Assembly: GCF_014652695.1 (NCBI RefSeq)
Contig: NZ_BMZH01000003.1
Span: 165,001 to 229,000 of the forward strand
DNA length: 64,000 nt
Direction: 5' to 3'
From: Algimonas arctica
GTDB lineage: Bacteria > Pseudomonadota > Alphaproteobacteria > Caulobacterales > Maricaulaceae
Each line of letters begins with the position of its first letter. Position 1 is the first letter of the stretch. Shown here piece after piece: positions 27,813 through 37,319 of this stretch. The notes under the pieces were generated by a model. The model saw only the letters and a program-made list of their open reading frames with translations. It was not told the origin of the DNA and did not search any database. The translations under genes and the position numbers were made by a program.

Positions 27813-29405
27813 ATGCCCGTTATTGCCTCTAAAATCGACACCACCAGCGCGGAGTTCGCGCAAAACCGCGACGCCATGAGCGCGCTCACCGATGATTTGC
27901 AGCGACTTGTCGCGCATTACGCCCAAGGCGGCTCAGAACGCGCGCGGGAGAAACACCTGTCGCGCGGCAAACTCTTGCCGCGCGAACGCGTCGAACGCTT
28001 GCTTGACCCCGGCACGCCGTTCCTCGAATTCAGCCAACTGGCCGGACACGAGATGTATGAATTCGAAGTGCCCATGGCCGGCATCATCACCGGGATTGGC
28101 CGTGTCTCAGGCCGTGAATGCGTCGTCATCTGCAACGACCCGACCGTCAAAGGCGGCACGTACTTTTCCATGACGGGCAAGAAGCAACAGCGCGCGCAAG
28201 ATATCGCGCTCGAAAACCGCCTGCCCGTTATCTACCTCGTGGATAGCGGCGGTGGATACCTGCCGCGCCAAGCCGAAATGTTCGCCGATAAGAACCATTT
28301 TGGCCGTAGCTTTTTCAATCAAGCCAAGATGAGCCGTGAAGGCATCGCCCAGATCGCTTGCGTTATGGGCAGTTGCACGGCGGGCGGAGCTTACGTCCCC
28401 GCGATGGCCGACGAAGCTGTGATCGTGGCCAACCAAGGCACAATCTTTCTGGCCGGGCCGCCCCTGGTCAAAGCGGCCACCGGCGAAGAAATTGACGCCG
28501 AGACCCTCGGCGGCGGGATGCTGCATGCGAGCCAATCGGGTGTCGTCGACCACCTCGCGGCCAATGACGATCACGCGCTCGCGATTGTGCGCGATATTAT
28601 CAGCACGCTGGAACCCAAAGAACCGCACTTCCTCCCAACAGGTGAGGGCGACGCGCCGCTCTACCCGACCCACGAACTCGGCGGCGTTGTCTCAGCCGAT
28701 ATTCGCAAACCCTATGATTGCCGCGAGATTATCGCCCGCATCGTCGATGGATCACGGTTCACCGAGTTTAAAGCGCTTTACGGCCCGACGTTAGTCACTG
28801 GCTTTGCGGAGATCGAGGGCTATCCGGTCGGTATTCTCGGCAATAATGGCGTGCTCTTTTCTGAGTCCGCCATGAAAGGCGCGCATTTTATCGAGCTCTG
28901 CTGCCAACGCAAAATCCCGCTGCTGTTCTTACAAAACATCACCGGCTTTATGGTCGGGTCGAAAGCCGAAGCGGGCGGGATCGCCAAGCACGGCGCTAAG
29001 ATGGTTCACGCCGTCGCCAATGCCCAAGTGCCTAAATTCACCGTCGTTGTCGGCGGCAGCTACGGCGCAGGCAATTACGGCATGTGCGGGCGGGCCTATG
29101 AGCCGCGCCTGATGTTCATGTGGCCCAATTCGCGCATCAGCGTGATGGGCGGCGACCAAGCCGCGAACGTGCTCGCCGATGTGGCGCGCGGCAGCGACGG
29201 CTGGTCAGACGAAGAGCGCGAAGCCTTCATGCAGCCGATCAAGGATAAATATGAAGTCGAGGGCCATCCTTATTATGCCAGCGCCCGCATCTGGGACGAC
29301 GGTATCATCGCACCCGAAGATACGCGCACCGTTCTGGGCCTCGGTCTCGCCATGAGTGCCAATGCGCCCGTGCCTGAAATGAAATTCGGTGTGTTTAGGA
29401 TGTGA
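27813..29405 (+). CDS. mccB: Methylcrotonoyl-CoA carboxylase, carboxyltransferase (beta) subunit
   Basis: This protein of about 530 residues has two carboxyltransferase halves. Diagnostic stretches are [18 protein letters not shown]-like ([17 protein letters not shown]) and the oxyanion-hole region [16 protein letters not shown]. Further on come [18 protein letters not shown] and the C-terminal [20 protein letters not shown]. It transfers carboxyl from biotin to 3-methylcrotonyl-CoA in leucine breakdown. The frame opens at 27777, but the ATG at 27813 gives a normal N-terminus ([15 protein letters not shown]). It is followed by mccA after 98 bases. Propionyl- or geranyl-CoA carboxylase are less likely given ivd nearby. 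Confidence 0.9.
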   Translation: MPVIASKIDTTSAEFAQNRDAMSALTDDLQRLVAHYAQGGSERAREKHLSRGKLLPRERVERLLDPGTPFLEFSQLAGHEMYEFEVPMAGIITGIGRVSGRECVVICNDPTVKGGTYFSMTGKKQQRAQDIALENRLPVIYLVDSGGGYLPRQAEMFADKNHFGRSFFNQAKMSREGIAQIACVMGSCTAGGAYVPAMADEAVIVANQGTIFLAGPPLVKAATGEEIDAETLGGGMLHASQSGVVDHLAANDDHALAIVRDIISTLEPKEPHFLPTGEGDAPLYPTHELGGVVSADIRKPYDCREIIARIVDGSRFTEFKALYGPTLVTGFAEIEGYPVGILGNNGVLFSESAMKGAHFIELCCQRKIPLLFLQNITGFMVGSKAEAGGIAKHGAKMVHAVANAQVPKFTVVVGGSYGAGNYGMCGRAYEPRLMFMWPNSRISVMGGDQAANVLADVARGSDGWSDEEREAFMQPIKDKYEVEGHPYYASARIWDDGIIAPEDTRTVLGLGLAMSANAPVPEMKFGVFRM

Positions 29406-29443
29406 GGATTTAATTTTATCCGGGGGATGAAATTATATCCGAA

Positions 29444-29459
29444 CCGCGTGTCCACGCGG
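29444..29459 (+). other. Hairpin in the mccB-mccA spacer
   Basis: CCGCGT at 29444-29449 pairs with ACGCGG at 29454-29459 around a four-base loop. A second, imperfect repeat (TCCTTTCTT ... AAGAAAAGGA, about 29471-29492) ends next to the mccA ribosome-binding site. No T-run follows, so read-through into mccA is expected. The hairpins may tune the subunit ratio. Confidence 0.4.
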
Positions 29460-29503
29460 CAAAAGACAACTTCCTTTCTTTCAAGAAAAGGAATGGAGAC
29501 ATT

Positions 29504-31513
29504 ATGACGACCAAAATCACCAAAATCCTGATCGCCAATCGCGGCGAAATTGCCTGTCGTGTCATTCGCACGGCCCGCAAAATGGGCATCAAAACCGTCG
29601 CTGTCTATTCCGACGCCGACCGCAGCGCGCTGCATGTGCGCATGGCCGACGAAACCGTCCACATCGGGCCAAGTCCCGCAGCGGAGAGCTACCTCATCGC
29701 GGACAAAATTATCGCCGCCGCCCAGCAAACGGGCGCGGATGCGATCCACCCCGGTTACGGCTTCCTATCTGAGAACCCCGCCTTTGTGCGCGCCTGCCAT
29801 GCGGCGGGCATCACCTTCATCGGACCGTCGGCTGAAGCGATGGAAGCGATGGGCCTGAAAGACGCAGCCAAAGCCTTGATGACCAAAGCGGGCGTCCCTG
29901 TCACGCCGGGCTATCAAGGCGATAATCAAGACCCGGACCACCTCGCGGAGCAAGCCGGAAAAATCGGCTATCCCGTCCTTATTAAAGCGGTTGCGGGCGG
30001 CGGCGGTAAAGGCATGCGCAAGGTTGACGATGCCAAAGACTTTAAAGACGCCCTCGCCTCCTGCCAACGCGAAGCGACTGCCTCGTTCGGTAACGCCGTT
30101 GTCTTGATCGAAAAATATATCCTGTCGCCGCGCCATATCGAAGTCCAAGTCTTCGGCGACGCGCACGGGAACGTCGTGCATATGTTTGAGCGCGATTGCT
30201 CGCTGCAACGCCGCCACCAAAAAGTGATCGAAGAAGCCCCCGCCCCCGGCATGACCGAGGACGTGCGGGCCGCCATGACGACCGCCGCTGTAAAGGCGGC
30301 GCAAGCCGTGGATTACCAAGGTGCAGGCACGGTCGAGTTTATCGTCGATGGCTCCGGGAGCTTACGCACCGACGGGTTTTGGTTCATGGAAATGAATACA
30401 CGCTTGCAGGTCGAACACCCGGTGACGGAAATGATCACCGGATTGGATTTGGTCGAATGGCAAATCCGGGTCGCACAAGGCGAAGCACTACCGGACCAGA
30501 CCGAGATCACGTTGTCAGGTCACGCCGTCGAAGCGCGGCTGTATGCCGAAGATCCCGCGAATGATTTCGTCCCGAGCATTGGGCGTATTCAACATATAGA
30601 TTCCAGCAGCCAGTCAGACGGCGACATAACCACCCGCGTTGATACGGGTGTTGAGAGCGGTGGAACGGTTTCAATATTCTACGACCCCATGATTGCAAAA
30701 GCGATCACCCACGCTGAGCATCGCGATGAGGCGATCTTAAACCTTGGACAGTTGATCGACGATATGGAGGTCACAGGGGTCAAGACCAATGCAGGCTTCT
30801 TAATCCGCTGCCTCTTTACCGATGACTTTATCGAAGGCCGGATCGACACGAGTTTCATCGCTGAACATGCGACAGAACTTACCGCGCCGGATTATATCTC
30901 ACGCGACGAAACCTATGCGCTCGCTGCACTCGCGCTGCACGATCAGGCTACTGACTCGGCCTTTGGCGCATTTGGACGCCTCGAGGGGTGGCGACCCAAC
31001 CTCCCCCCTCGCAACCGACATCACTTTATCAAGGACGGTGAGATGATTTCGGTCGACATTATTGACCAAAACCAGACCTCCGCGTCGCTTCTTGTTGAGG
31101 GTCGGGCCGTCCATATTTCCTTGGCCACGGAAGATGCGACTTTAGACAATGATGCTGCCCTCAGTCATTCTATATTGTGGGACAGTCTTGTTCAACGTGA
31201 CGCAGTTTCGCTCACACGTATGGGCGATTTCATCATCGTCCCACGTTTCGTCCCCGGCGGGCAAAATGCCGCCACGTCCGGCAACGCCGTCATCGCCCCC
31301 ATGTCCGGTAAAGTGATCTCTGTGCTGGTTGAGCCCGGCGCGACCGTCGCCGCCGATCAACCTCTCGTCATTCTCGAAGCCATGAAAATGGAAATGACAT
31401 TGAAATCGCCGCGTGACGGGGTGGTCTCCGAAGTGACGGCGGTCGTCGGTGTGCTTGTTGATGATGGTCAGGCGTTAGTGACGTTAGAAGATATGGTGGC
31501 AGACGCGGAATAA
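29504..31513 (+). CDS. mccA: Methylcrotonoyl-CoA carboxylase, biotin-carrying (alpha) subunit
   Basis: This 669-residue protein begins with a biotin carboxylase domain (KILIANRGEIACRVIRTARK). It carries the ATP-grasp loop KAVAGGGGKGMR and the active-site stretch FMEMNTRLQVEHPVTE. A linker domain follows at about 460-590. The C-terminal biotinyl domain has the biotinylation site EAMKMEM near residue 627. Biotin is carboxylated with ATP and bicarbonate, and the MccB subunit uses it. A good Shine-Dalgarno (GGAG) precedes 29504. It belongs with mccB and ivd in leucine catabolism. Confidence 0.93.
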   Translation: MTTKITKILIANRGEIACRVIRTARKMGIKTVAVYSDADRSALHVRMADETVHIGPSPAAESYLIADKIIAAAQQTGADAIHPGYGFLSENPAFVRACHAAGITFIGPSAEAMEAMGLKDAAKALMTKAGVPVTPGYQGDNQDPDHLAEQAGKIGYPVLIKAVAGGGGKGMRKVDDAKDFKDALASCQREATASFGNAVVLIEKYILSPRHIEVQVFGDAHGNVVHMFERDCSLQRRHQKVIEEAPAPGMTEDVRAAMTTAAVKAAQAVDYQGAGTVEFIVDGSGSLRTDGFWFMEMNTRLQVEHPVTEMITGLDLVEWQIRVAQGEALPDQTEITLSGHAVEARLYAEDPANDFVPSIGRIQHIDSSSQSDGDITTRVDTGVESGGTVSIFYDPMIAKAITHAEHRDEAILNLGQLIDDMEVTGVKTNAGFLIRCLFTDDFIEGRIDTSFIAEHATELTAPDYISRDETYALAALALHDQATDSAFGAFGRLEGWRPNLPPRNRHHFIKDGEMISVDIIDQNQTSASLLVEGRAVHISLATEDATLDNDAALSHSILWDSLVQRDAVSLTRMGDFIIVPRFVPGGQNAATSGNAVIAPMSGKVISVLVEPGATVAADQPLVILEAMKMEMTLKSPRDGVVSEVTAVVGVLVDDGQALVTLEDMVADAE

Positions 31514-32119
31514 ACCCGCGTTTATTTCCGTACCCCAACGCCCCTGCACCGCATCTGACACAACCTCATCCCCGTCCACCCCTTTCCATGGTCTGTTAGC
31601 CTCACCCGTTTCGGACACGAGAGAGGCATTGCTCTTAGGCTGGCGGGGGTTTGGTAGGCTGGATTGTGGGCGAGTTAATGCGGCGCACATGATCCCATCC
31701 GGCAAAGTGATTGATGATCGGTTTGGACCTTTTGCACGTGACATTGGCGCAAGTTGATGTGTCGGGCTCTGGTTCAGAATGATCGGTAGACGGGACCGGA
31801 CCGAAAGTCCGTCAGCTTGTCTCACCGTCCCGGACGTGACGAAGGTCTGCCGGGTTCACAAGGCTTTGATCGGGTGCGCTTACCAAGCGCGCGGACTTTG
31901 TCTGCTGAAAATGGTTCTATTCCCTCTTCCCCATCAGTGGGGAAAGTCCGCGCTCGTGTCACCTTGACCCGAAACGCCCGCTTGCCGACGCCTTGATGCG
32001 CGGTTGAACATGCCCGTGTGTCTTGTAATCGCCCCGACACTCGGCCGCGATATTTGGGCAAGACTTTCCCCTGCGGCTCGCGTTAGATAGGCCCGAACGA
32101 TTTTCAAAATGAGACCCCG
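31514..32119. other. 606-base gene-free gap between mccA and ivd
   Basis: No convincing gene was found. Several open frames exist but lack ribosome-binding sites or recognisable protein features. Small hairpins are present, for example CCCCA/TGGGG around 31930-31942. A short stretch at 31939-31955 looks like the start of an RNase P motif, but no other RNase P element follows. It is long for a gap inside a pathway cluster and could hold a small RNA or the remains of a gene. Confidence 0.4.
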
Positions 32120-33292
32120 ATGAGCACCACTTCTTACCCGACCCTCAAATTTGGCCATTCGGAAACGACCGACGCTATTCGCGAATCTGTCTATCAATTC
32201 TCGCAAGACAAAATCGCGCCGATTGCGGCCGAGGTCGACAGTTCTAATCAATTCCCACGTCACCTCTGGCCCGAAATGGGCGCGTTAGGATTACACGGGA
32301 TTACTGTTTCTGAAGAACAGGGCGGATTGGGGCTCGGCTATTTAGAACACACAATTGCGATTGAAGAAGTCAGCCGCGCCTCCGCCTCCATCGGCCTGTC
32401 TTATGGGGCCCATTCGAACCTTTGCATCAACCAGTTGGAGCGCTGGGGGAATGCAGAACAAAAAACCAAATACCTCCCTAAACTCGTGAGTGGTGAGCAT
32501 TTGGGGTCGCTTGCGATGAGCGAACCGGGGGCCGGGTCCGACGTTATGTCGATGAAATTGAAAGCGGAAAGCGCCCAGGGCGGCTATCTGCTGAATGGCA
32601 ATAAAATGTGGATCACCAATGCGCCGACAGCGGATACGTTACTGGTTTACGCAAAAACCGATCCAAGCGCGGGTAGTAAATCCGTGTCCGCTTTCATCAT
32701 CGAAGCAGGCTTTGACGGATTTTCAACCGCACAGAAGCTCGACAAACTTGGCATGCGCGGGTCTGATACATGTGAGCTTGTATTTGAGAATTGTTTCGTA
32801 CCGGAAGAAAATGTCGTCGGCAAAATTGGCCAAGGCGCCGCGATTTTAATGAGCGGACTGGATTATGAACGCGTGGTGCTCTCCGCCATTTCCATCGGCA
32901 TCATGCAGGCCTGCCTTGATGTCGTTCTGCCCTATATTCACGAACGCAATCAGTTCGGGAAAGCCATTGGGGAATTCCAACTGATCCAAGGTAAAGTCGC
33001 CGATATGTATGTCGCGCTCTCGACCGCGCGCGCCTATAGCTACGCTGTTGCCGCCGCCTGTGACCGTGGCGAAACAACCCGCAAAGACTCCGCAGGCTGT
33101 ATCTTATATGCGGCGGAAAAAGCCACGCAAATGGCGCTGGACGCGATCCAAATTTTGGGCGGCAATGGCTATATTAATGACTACCCAACAGGCCGTTTAT
33201 TGCGCGACGCCAAGCTTATGGAAATTGGGGCCGGCACCTCCGAGATCCGCCGCTGGTTGATCGGTCGTGAACTGTTCGGGGAAACGGCCTAG
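32120..33292 (+). CDS. ivd: Isovaleryl-CoA dehydrogenase
   Basis: This 390-residue acyl-CoA dehydrogenase has a normal three-domain fold. [23 protein letters not shown] is the FAD/substrate loop, [20 protein letters not shown] the beta domain, and [34 protein letters not shown] the conserved end. The catalytic glutamate is in the helix-G position, in [10 protein letters not shown] at about 250, as in isovaleryl-CoA dehydrogenase. It oxidises isovaleryl-CoA to 3-methylcrotonyl-CoA, the substrate of the carboxylase encoded upstream. The last four bases overlap the convergent CIA30-like gene. Confidence 0.92.
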   Translation: MSTTSYPTLKFGHSETTDAIRESVYQFSQDKIAPIAAEVDSSNQFPRHLWPEMGALGLHGITVSEEQGGLGLGYLEHTIAIEEVSRASASIGLSYGAHSNLCINQLERWGNAEQKTKYLPKLVSGEHLGSLAMSEPGAGSDVMSMKLKAESAQGGYLLNGNKMWITNAPTADTLLVYAKTDPSAGSKSVSAFIIEAGFDGFSTAQKLDKLGMRGSDTCELVFENCFVPEENVVGKIGQGAAILMSGLDYERVVLSAISIGIMQACLDVVLPYIHERNQFGKAIGEFQLIQGKVADMYVALSTARAYSYAVAAACDRGETTRKDSAGCILYAAEKATQMALDAIQILGGNGYINDYPTGRLLRDAKLMEIGAGTSEIRRWLIGRELFGETA

Positions 33293-33891
33293 GTCGCAGT
33301 CGGGGTCGAATCGACACAAGAGAGACGCCGCACCCCCAGTTTAAAATCCCCGTCAATTCCGTCGGCGATGATGATCCCCATTTCGCGCACATCGGATGGG
33401 TCAAACGGGGCAACCCGGACGTTTCGCCCGAACACTGACGTTGCCATATCGGCAAATGACACCGTGACGTCGACCCAGTCCCCTGTGGGCGTTGTCGGAA
33501 TGGGGGCTTGATAAGACACAGACCGGCCGCGCCAGCGTTCGGACGTGCGAAAGGTCATTTTATAATCGCGGCCGTCAGATCGAACCGTTAGGCGCAGACC
33601 GGTGGTCGCGCTCAAATCTCCCGGCGAGAGACGACGCCGTAGCGACGAAAATCCGCCGCCATTGGTATTTATAACGCCGCGAAAGACCATGTGATCGCCT
33701 TCCGCAAAGCGTGTGCCCTGCGACAGTCCGCCCATGACGCCGTCATTGACGATCTGCCACGGGGCGACGCTATTGGAATTGGAAAAGTCAATGTTCATGG
33801 CACAGCGCTCCGGTTGCAGGGACTGGGTTGGGCTCGCCGCACCGTTCATCGCGATCGCTAATAAGCACAGAGGAAGATAACGAAGGATCAT
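33289..33891 (-). CDS. CIA30-family exported protein
   Basis: This 200-residue protein starts with a signal peptide ([20 protein letters not shown]). The rest is a galactose-binding-like CIA30 domain: [18 protein letters not shown], the [16 protein letters not shown] strand pair, [14 protein letters not shown] and the late [28 protein letters not shown]30 (NDUFAF1) assists complex I assembly in mitochondria, and bacterial relatives are of unknown role and often exported like this one. It is convergent with ivd, with an overlap of four bases. Confidence 0.82.
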   Translation of the reverse strand: MILRYLPLCLLAIAMNGAASPTQSLQPERCAMNIDFSNSNSVAPWQIVNDGVMGGLSQGTRFAEGDHMVFRGVINTNGGGFSSLRRRLSPGDLSATTGLRLTVRSDGRDYKMTFRTSERWRGRSVSYQAPIPTTPTGDWVDVTVSFADMATSVFGRNVRVAPFDPSDVREMGIIIADGIDGDFKLGVRRLSCVDSTPTAT

Positions 33892-34009
33892 ATGACACCG
33901 GACAGCAAGAACAGATATTTGTTCTCAGGATACGCGCGCGGATAAGATCCGGTTTGTCTGGCCGATGGACTGAGCACAATTGGCTGAGTCAAAATAGGGG
34001 GCTGAAATG

Positions 34010-34051
34010 AAAAAGCCCTCGATCTCACGGGGCGCAATGGAGACCGAGGGC
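34010..34051 (-). terminator. Intrinsic terminator of the nitroreductase gene
   Basis: On the minus strand GCCCTCG (34051-34045) pairs with CGAGGGC (34021-34015), with further GTCTC/GAGAT-type pairing inside, followed by a run of five T (34014-34010). It lies about 110 bases after the nitroreductase stop, in the right direction. Confidence 0.75.
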
Positions 34052-34162
34052 AAATTGGGTCGGGTCACCCCGTCCAACAATTTTTTGTTAGCCGCCTGAC
34101 ACAAATCTGTCACCTCAACAAAATGTGAATAGCTGTACTAACCTAGGTTTTTGCTATCAATA

Positions 34163-34771
34163 TTACGTCTGTGATGACGCAAAGTGAATAACATCGTCAC
34201 GGTGTGGCCGTTGCCGCGGTAAAGCGTCCTGTGTGGGTGTGCCGACATAGATGAAACCCGCGACTTGGTCGCCCGCGCTCATATCAAGCGCGGCATGAAC
34301 CCGCGCATCATAGGCGTACCATTCCGTCAACCATTGCGCGCCAAATCCGGACGCCTGCGCAGCCAGACAGAGGTTCATACACACAGCACCAGCAGAGAGC
34401 TGCTGTTCCCAAACCGGCGTTCCGCGCAAGCAATCTTTTGGCGTGCTAATAACAGCGATAACGAGCGGGGCGCGTAAAAACCGGTCCGCTTCAAATGACA
34501 CGCGGTCGTCGGGATGGTCAGGATTATCGGCCTGGTAAACGGCTGCAATATGGTGGCCAAATGTCGCGCGGGCTTCGCCTTGGAACACGACTAATGACCA
34601 CGGCGTGAGCTTACGATGATCCGGAACGCGCGTGCCGATCTGTAGGATCGTGTCCAATTGATCGGCATCCGGCCCGGGGCCCGTCATCGCCTTGGCCAGA
34701 TTGCTGCGTCGGGCGCTGAGAAAATCAAGGACAGCGGAATTATAAGACGGGAATGGAAACGAGTCTGACAT
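34163..34771 (-). CDS. Nitroreductase family protein, YdjA-like
   Basis: This flavoprotein of about 202 residues starts MSDSFPFPSYNSAVLDF from the ATG at 34771, which has a good Shine-Dalgarno (AGGAG). The FMN-binding pattern is LSARRSNLAKAM, then GTRVPDHRKLTPWSLVVFQG, as in E. coli YdjA. SAGAVCMNLCLAAQASGFGAQWLTEW is the conserved core helix. Such enzymes reduce nitro compounds or quinones with NAD(P)H. The physiological substrate is unknown. A terminator follows. Confidence 0.85.
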   Translation of the reverse strand: MSDSFPFPSYNSAVLDFLSARRSNLAKAMTGPGPDADQLDTILQIGTRVPDHRKLTPWSLVVFQGEARATFGHHIAAVYQADNPDHPDDRVSFEADRFLRAPLVIAVISTPKDCLRGTPVWEQQLSAGAVCMNLCLAAQASGFGAQWLTEWYAYDARVHAALDMSAGDQVAGFIYVGTPTQDALPRQRPHRDDVIHFASSQT

Positions 34772-34853
34772 GATAGCTCCTATACTGGACGATAGCATAT
34801 AGACGGCTTAGGCAAGATACCAAGGCACGCCGCTATTAAATGGAAGTTCAAAA

Positions 34854-35321
34854 ATGAACGTTGAAACACGCTTACAAGATCTCGGACTCACCCTACCGGA
34901 ACCGATGGCCCCCGTGGCCAATTACGTGCCCTATGTGACTGTTGGAAATCAGGTGTTTATTTCAGGGCAAATCAGCAAAGTCGGTCACGAGCATATTACA
35001 GGGCGACTGGGAGATGGGCTAACGGTTGAGCAGGGCGAATATGCGGCGCGACTCTGTGGTTTGAATATTGTGGCCCAGCTCAAAGCGGCCTGTGACGGCG
35101 ATCTCTCTAAGGTTCAGCGGATCGTGAAATTGGGCGGCTTCGTGCAGGCAACCCCGAACGCTACGGGGGCCGCGATCCCGCAGATCATAAATGGCTGCTC
35201 CGATCTGATGGTCGCGCTGTTTGGGGATGCGGGTCGTCACGCGCGCTTCGCAGTTTCCGCGCCGAGCCTGCCGCTTGATGTCGCCGTTGAAATCGATTGT
35301 ATCGCGGTCATTGCGCCTTAG
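34854..35321 (+). CDS. RidA family protein
   Basis: This 155-residue RidA/YjgF-type protein has the core ANYVPYVTVGNQVFISGQI, then GEYAARLCGLNIVAQLKAACDGDLSKVQRIVKLGGFV. Near the end, GRHARFAVSAPSLPLDVAVEID contains the arginine that corresponds to Arg105 of E. coli RidA. RidA hydrolyses reactive enamine/imine intermediates. This longer subgroup (about 150 residues) may have a different substrate. It is divergent from the nitroreductase. Confidence 0.85.
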   Translation: MNVETRLQDLGLTLPEPMAPVANYVPYVTVGNQVFISGQISKVGHEHITGRLGDGLTVEQGEYAARLCGLNIVAQLKAACDGDLSKVQRIVKLGGFVQATPNATGAAIPQIINGCSDLMVALFGDAGRHARFAVSAPSLPLDVAVEIDCIAVIAP

Positions 35322-35436
35322 CGCGACCGTCATAAACACGGTTGAGGTCCGCCCCATATTGCGAGTAATTTTTAGTTGCAAGAAAACCGACCCTAAATTA
35401 CCTTTGTTGCGAGTCGTTCGCACATAGGGGTTCCAG

Positions 35437-35628
35437 ATGATTATACAATTGCCAGGGTCACAACTGATCAACCTCTTAGCGCAACTGACCGACGAACAAC
35501 GACATCAATTCGCCTCAAAAGCCACTCTTGCGCCGCCACACCCCCTCTGTCCGTGTGAATGTGGCCCTGATTTCGCAAAAATCACAGATTTAGCGGAACG
35601 TTTCGTGCCCCCACGCCTTGATTTATAA
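35437..35628 (+). CDS. Short hypothetical protein with Cys-Pro-Cys cluster
   Basis: This putative 63-residue protein starts MIIQLPGSQLINLLAQLTDEQ. It has a PLCPCECGPDF segment with three cysteines that could bind a metal. AGGGG lies 8 bases before the ATG. I do not recognise the family. The short helical start followed by a Cys cluster is plausible for a small regulatory protein, but a chance frame cannot be excluded. Confidence 0.4.
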   Translation: MIIQLPGSQLINLLAQLTDEQRHQFASKATLAPPHPLCPCECGPDFAKITDLAERFVPPRLDL

Positions 35629-35685
35629 GATCACACCCCCGATATAGCGGCCTTCCTGAAACCCGATGAAAAGAAACATGTCCTT

Positions 35686-36030
35686 ATGAGCATACCCGGT
35701 CAGACATTTAACGACCGCCTTCAAGCGCAAAAAGAGGCCAAGATGGCTATGCTGAAGCGCGCGAAGGAGAAAGAACTCGATCCTGCCGAAAAAGAACGGC
35801 TGATGGAGGAGCGCACGGCCCGCAACGCGGCTCGAGAAGAGCGCGAACGCAAGCGTGTAGCGGAAAAAGCGGAAAAGATCGAACAAGAGAAAGCCGAGAA
35901 GGCTGAACGCGAGCGCAAGAAAACGCTGGCGGAAGAAGCCCGTAAAAAGGCTAAAGAAGATCTCGTCAAGACGCAAAAAGCGCAACGCGACGCTAAATAC
36001 GCGGCCCGAAAAGGTCGCAAAAAGCGCTAA
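35686..36030 (+). CDS. DUF6481-like charged coiled-coil protein
   Basis: This 114-residue, very charged protein is almost entirely alternating Lys/Glu/Arg/Ala helix. It begins SIPGQTFNDRLQAQKEAKMAMLKRAKEKELDPAEKE, resembling the DUF6481 family (FxDRLxAxxxAKxAxLxK). The C-terminus is basic (YAARKGRKKR). It may bind nucleic acid or ribosomes, but no function is established. A strong terminator follows. Confidence 0.72.
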   Translation: MSIPGQTFNDRLQAQKEAKMAMLKRAKEKELDPAEKERLMEERTARNAAREERERKRVAEKAEKIEQEKAEKAERERKKTLAEEARKKAKEDLVKTQKAQRDAKYAARKGRKKR

Positions 36031-36053
36031 GCTGCGTCACAAAATTTTAAAAT

Positions 36054-36079
36054 GCCCGGTCTTGAGCCGGGCTTTTTTT
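36054..36079 (+). terminator. Intrinsic terminator after the DUF6481-like gene
   Basis: GCCCGG at 36054-36059 pairs with CCGGGC at 36067-36072 around a seven-base loop. A run of seven T follows (36073-36079). It lies 23 bases after the stop. Confidence 0.88.
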
Positions 36080-36095
36080 ATGACGGATTTAACGT

Positions 36096-37241
36096 TTATC
36101 CGACTTTACGGACGAACACAGCGCCGGCGGAATATCCCGCGCCGAATGAGCAGATCAGCCCCGTTTCTCCCGCAACAAAATCATCAGAATGTTTGTGAAA
36201 GGCGATAATCGATCCGGCCGATGAGGTGTTGGCATATTCATCCAGCACGACCGGTGCCTGAGATATATCAACATCCTTACCCAGCACCCTTTTAGCGATC
36301 AAAACATTCATATTCAGATTGGCCTGATGGAGCCACATGCGTTTGAGACTATTGGGATCGAGACCGAGTTTATCCGCTTCGGCTAAGATCAATTTGGCGA
36401 CCATCGGCACCACTTCCTTGAACACGCTACGCCCGTTTTGAGTGAACAGTTTATCGGTCAGGCCTTTACGACCGCGATCACCATACATGCCATCATCTTC
36501 CGGAGCCGTATGATTGAGGAAGCCAAAATTATTGCGAATATTATTGGAAAACTGCGTCACCAATTTGGCGCCAATGATTTCCCAATGGCTATCGGGGGCG
36601 ACTTCTTCACGTTCCACAAGGATCGCCGTAGCGACATCACCAAAAATAAAGTGACTGTCCCGATCCTTGAAGTTCAAATGCGCGGTGCAAATTTCAGGAT
36701 TAATCACCAGCACAGACCGCGCCTGTCCGCCATAAATCAAACCGCGCGCGGCTTCTAAGCCGAATGTCGCGGAGGAGCAGGCGACATTCATATCAAATCC
36801 AAAACCCTCAACGCCGAGCAAATCCTGCACTTCAACGGCGACGGCGGGATAGCCGCGTTGCAAGTTGGAACACGCCACAATGACCGCGTCCACATCGGCC
36901 GCAGTTTTTCCCGCTCGGGCGAGCGCATCCTTCGCCGCCTTCACGGCCATCTCGGCCAGAACGGAGGGTTCTTCATTTGGACGAGCAGGCAGGCGCGGGG
37001 CCATGATATTGGGGTCCAAGATCGGGTCTTTGGACAAAACATAGCGGCTCTTAATACCAGACGCTTTTTCAATAAATTCTGCCGATGAAGGCGCGAGCGC
37101 ATCAAGCGTGCCAGCGGCAATGGCCTCAGCATTTTCGATGTTCCATTTTTCGACATAGGCGTTGAACGCGACAACAAGTTCCACATTGGAAATGCTGTGT
37201 TCTGGTGTCCACAATCCAGTGGAGGAGATGACGGCTTTCAC
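36096..37241 (-). CDS. 3-oxoacyl-ACP synthase III-like condensing enzyme (FabH-like)
   Basis: This 381-residue thiolase-fold enzyme has the catalytic cysteine in NVACSSATFGLEAA. The histidine is in RMWLHQANLNMNV and the asparagine in LDEYANTSSAGSI. It is longer than E. coli FabH (317), with an insertion at about 30-90 (WNIENAEAIAAGTL and IKSRYVLSKDPILDP). This is the pattern of the separate FabH-like group that includes P. aeruginosa PA3286, which condenses medium-chain acyl-CoA with malonyl-ACP. That assignment is by resemblance. It should work in the cytosol on fatty-acid initiation or salvage. It stands alone. Confidence 0.85.
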   Translation of the reverse strand: MKAVISSTGLWTPEHSISNVELVVAFNAYVEKWNIENAEAIAAGTLDALAPSSAEFIEKASGIKSRYVLSKDPILDPNIMAPRLPARPNEEPSVLAEMAVKAAKDALARAGKTAADVDAVIVACSNLQRGYPAVAVEVQDLLGVEGFGFDMNVACSSATFGLEAARGLIYGGQARSVLVINPEICTAHLNFKDRDSHFIFGDVATAILVEREEVAPDSHWEIIGAKLVTQFSNNIRNNFGFLNHTAPEDDGMYGDRGRKGLTDKLFTQNGRSVFKEVVPMVAKLILAEADKLGLDPNSLKRMWLHQANLNMNVLIAKRVLGKDVDISQAPVVLDEYANTSSAGSIIAFHKHSDDFVAGETGLICSFGAGYSAGAVFVRKVG

Positions 37242-37319
37242 GGGCGACGACCTTTTATGACTGTTCGGCTTTTATTATTACCCAGCCCGTCTAACGAACC
37301 TTGTGCGTGCGTCAAACAG

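Noticed and set aside
29765-30319. 184-codon minus-strand frame within mccA
   Set aside because: Antisense of a highly conserved biotin carboxylase domain, with no start signal or known domain.
31939-31955. Stretch resembling the RNase P RNA motif GAGGAAAGTCCGGGCTC
   Set aside because: No ACAGAA, P4 partner or other RNase P elements follow within the gap, so the match is treated as chance.
31484-32061. Overlapping minus-strand frames in the mccA-ivd gap as genes
   Set aside because: They are basic, low-complexity translations with no start signal, and one runs into the mccA end. No family was recognised.
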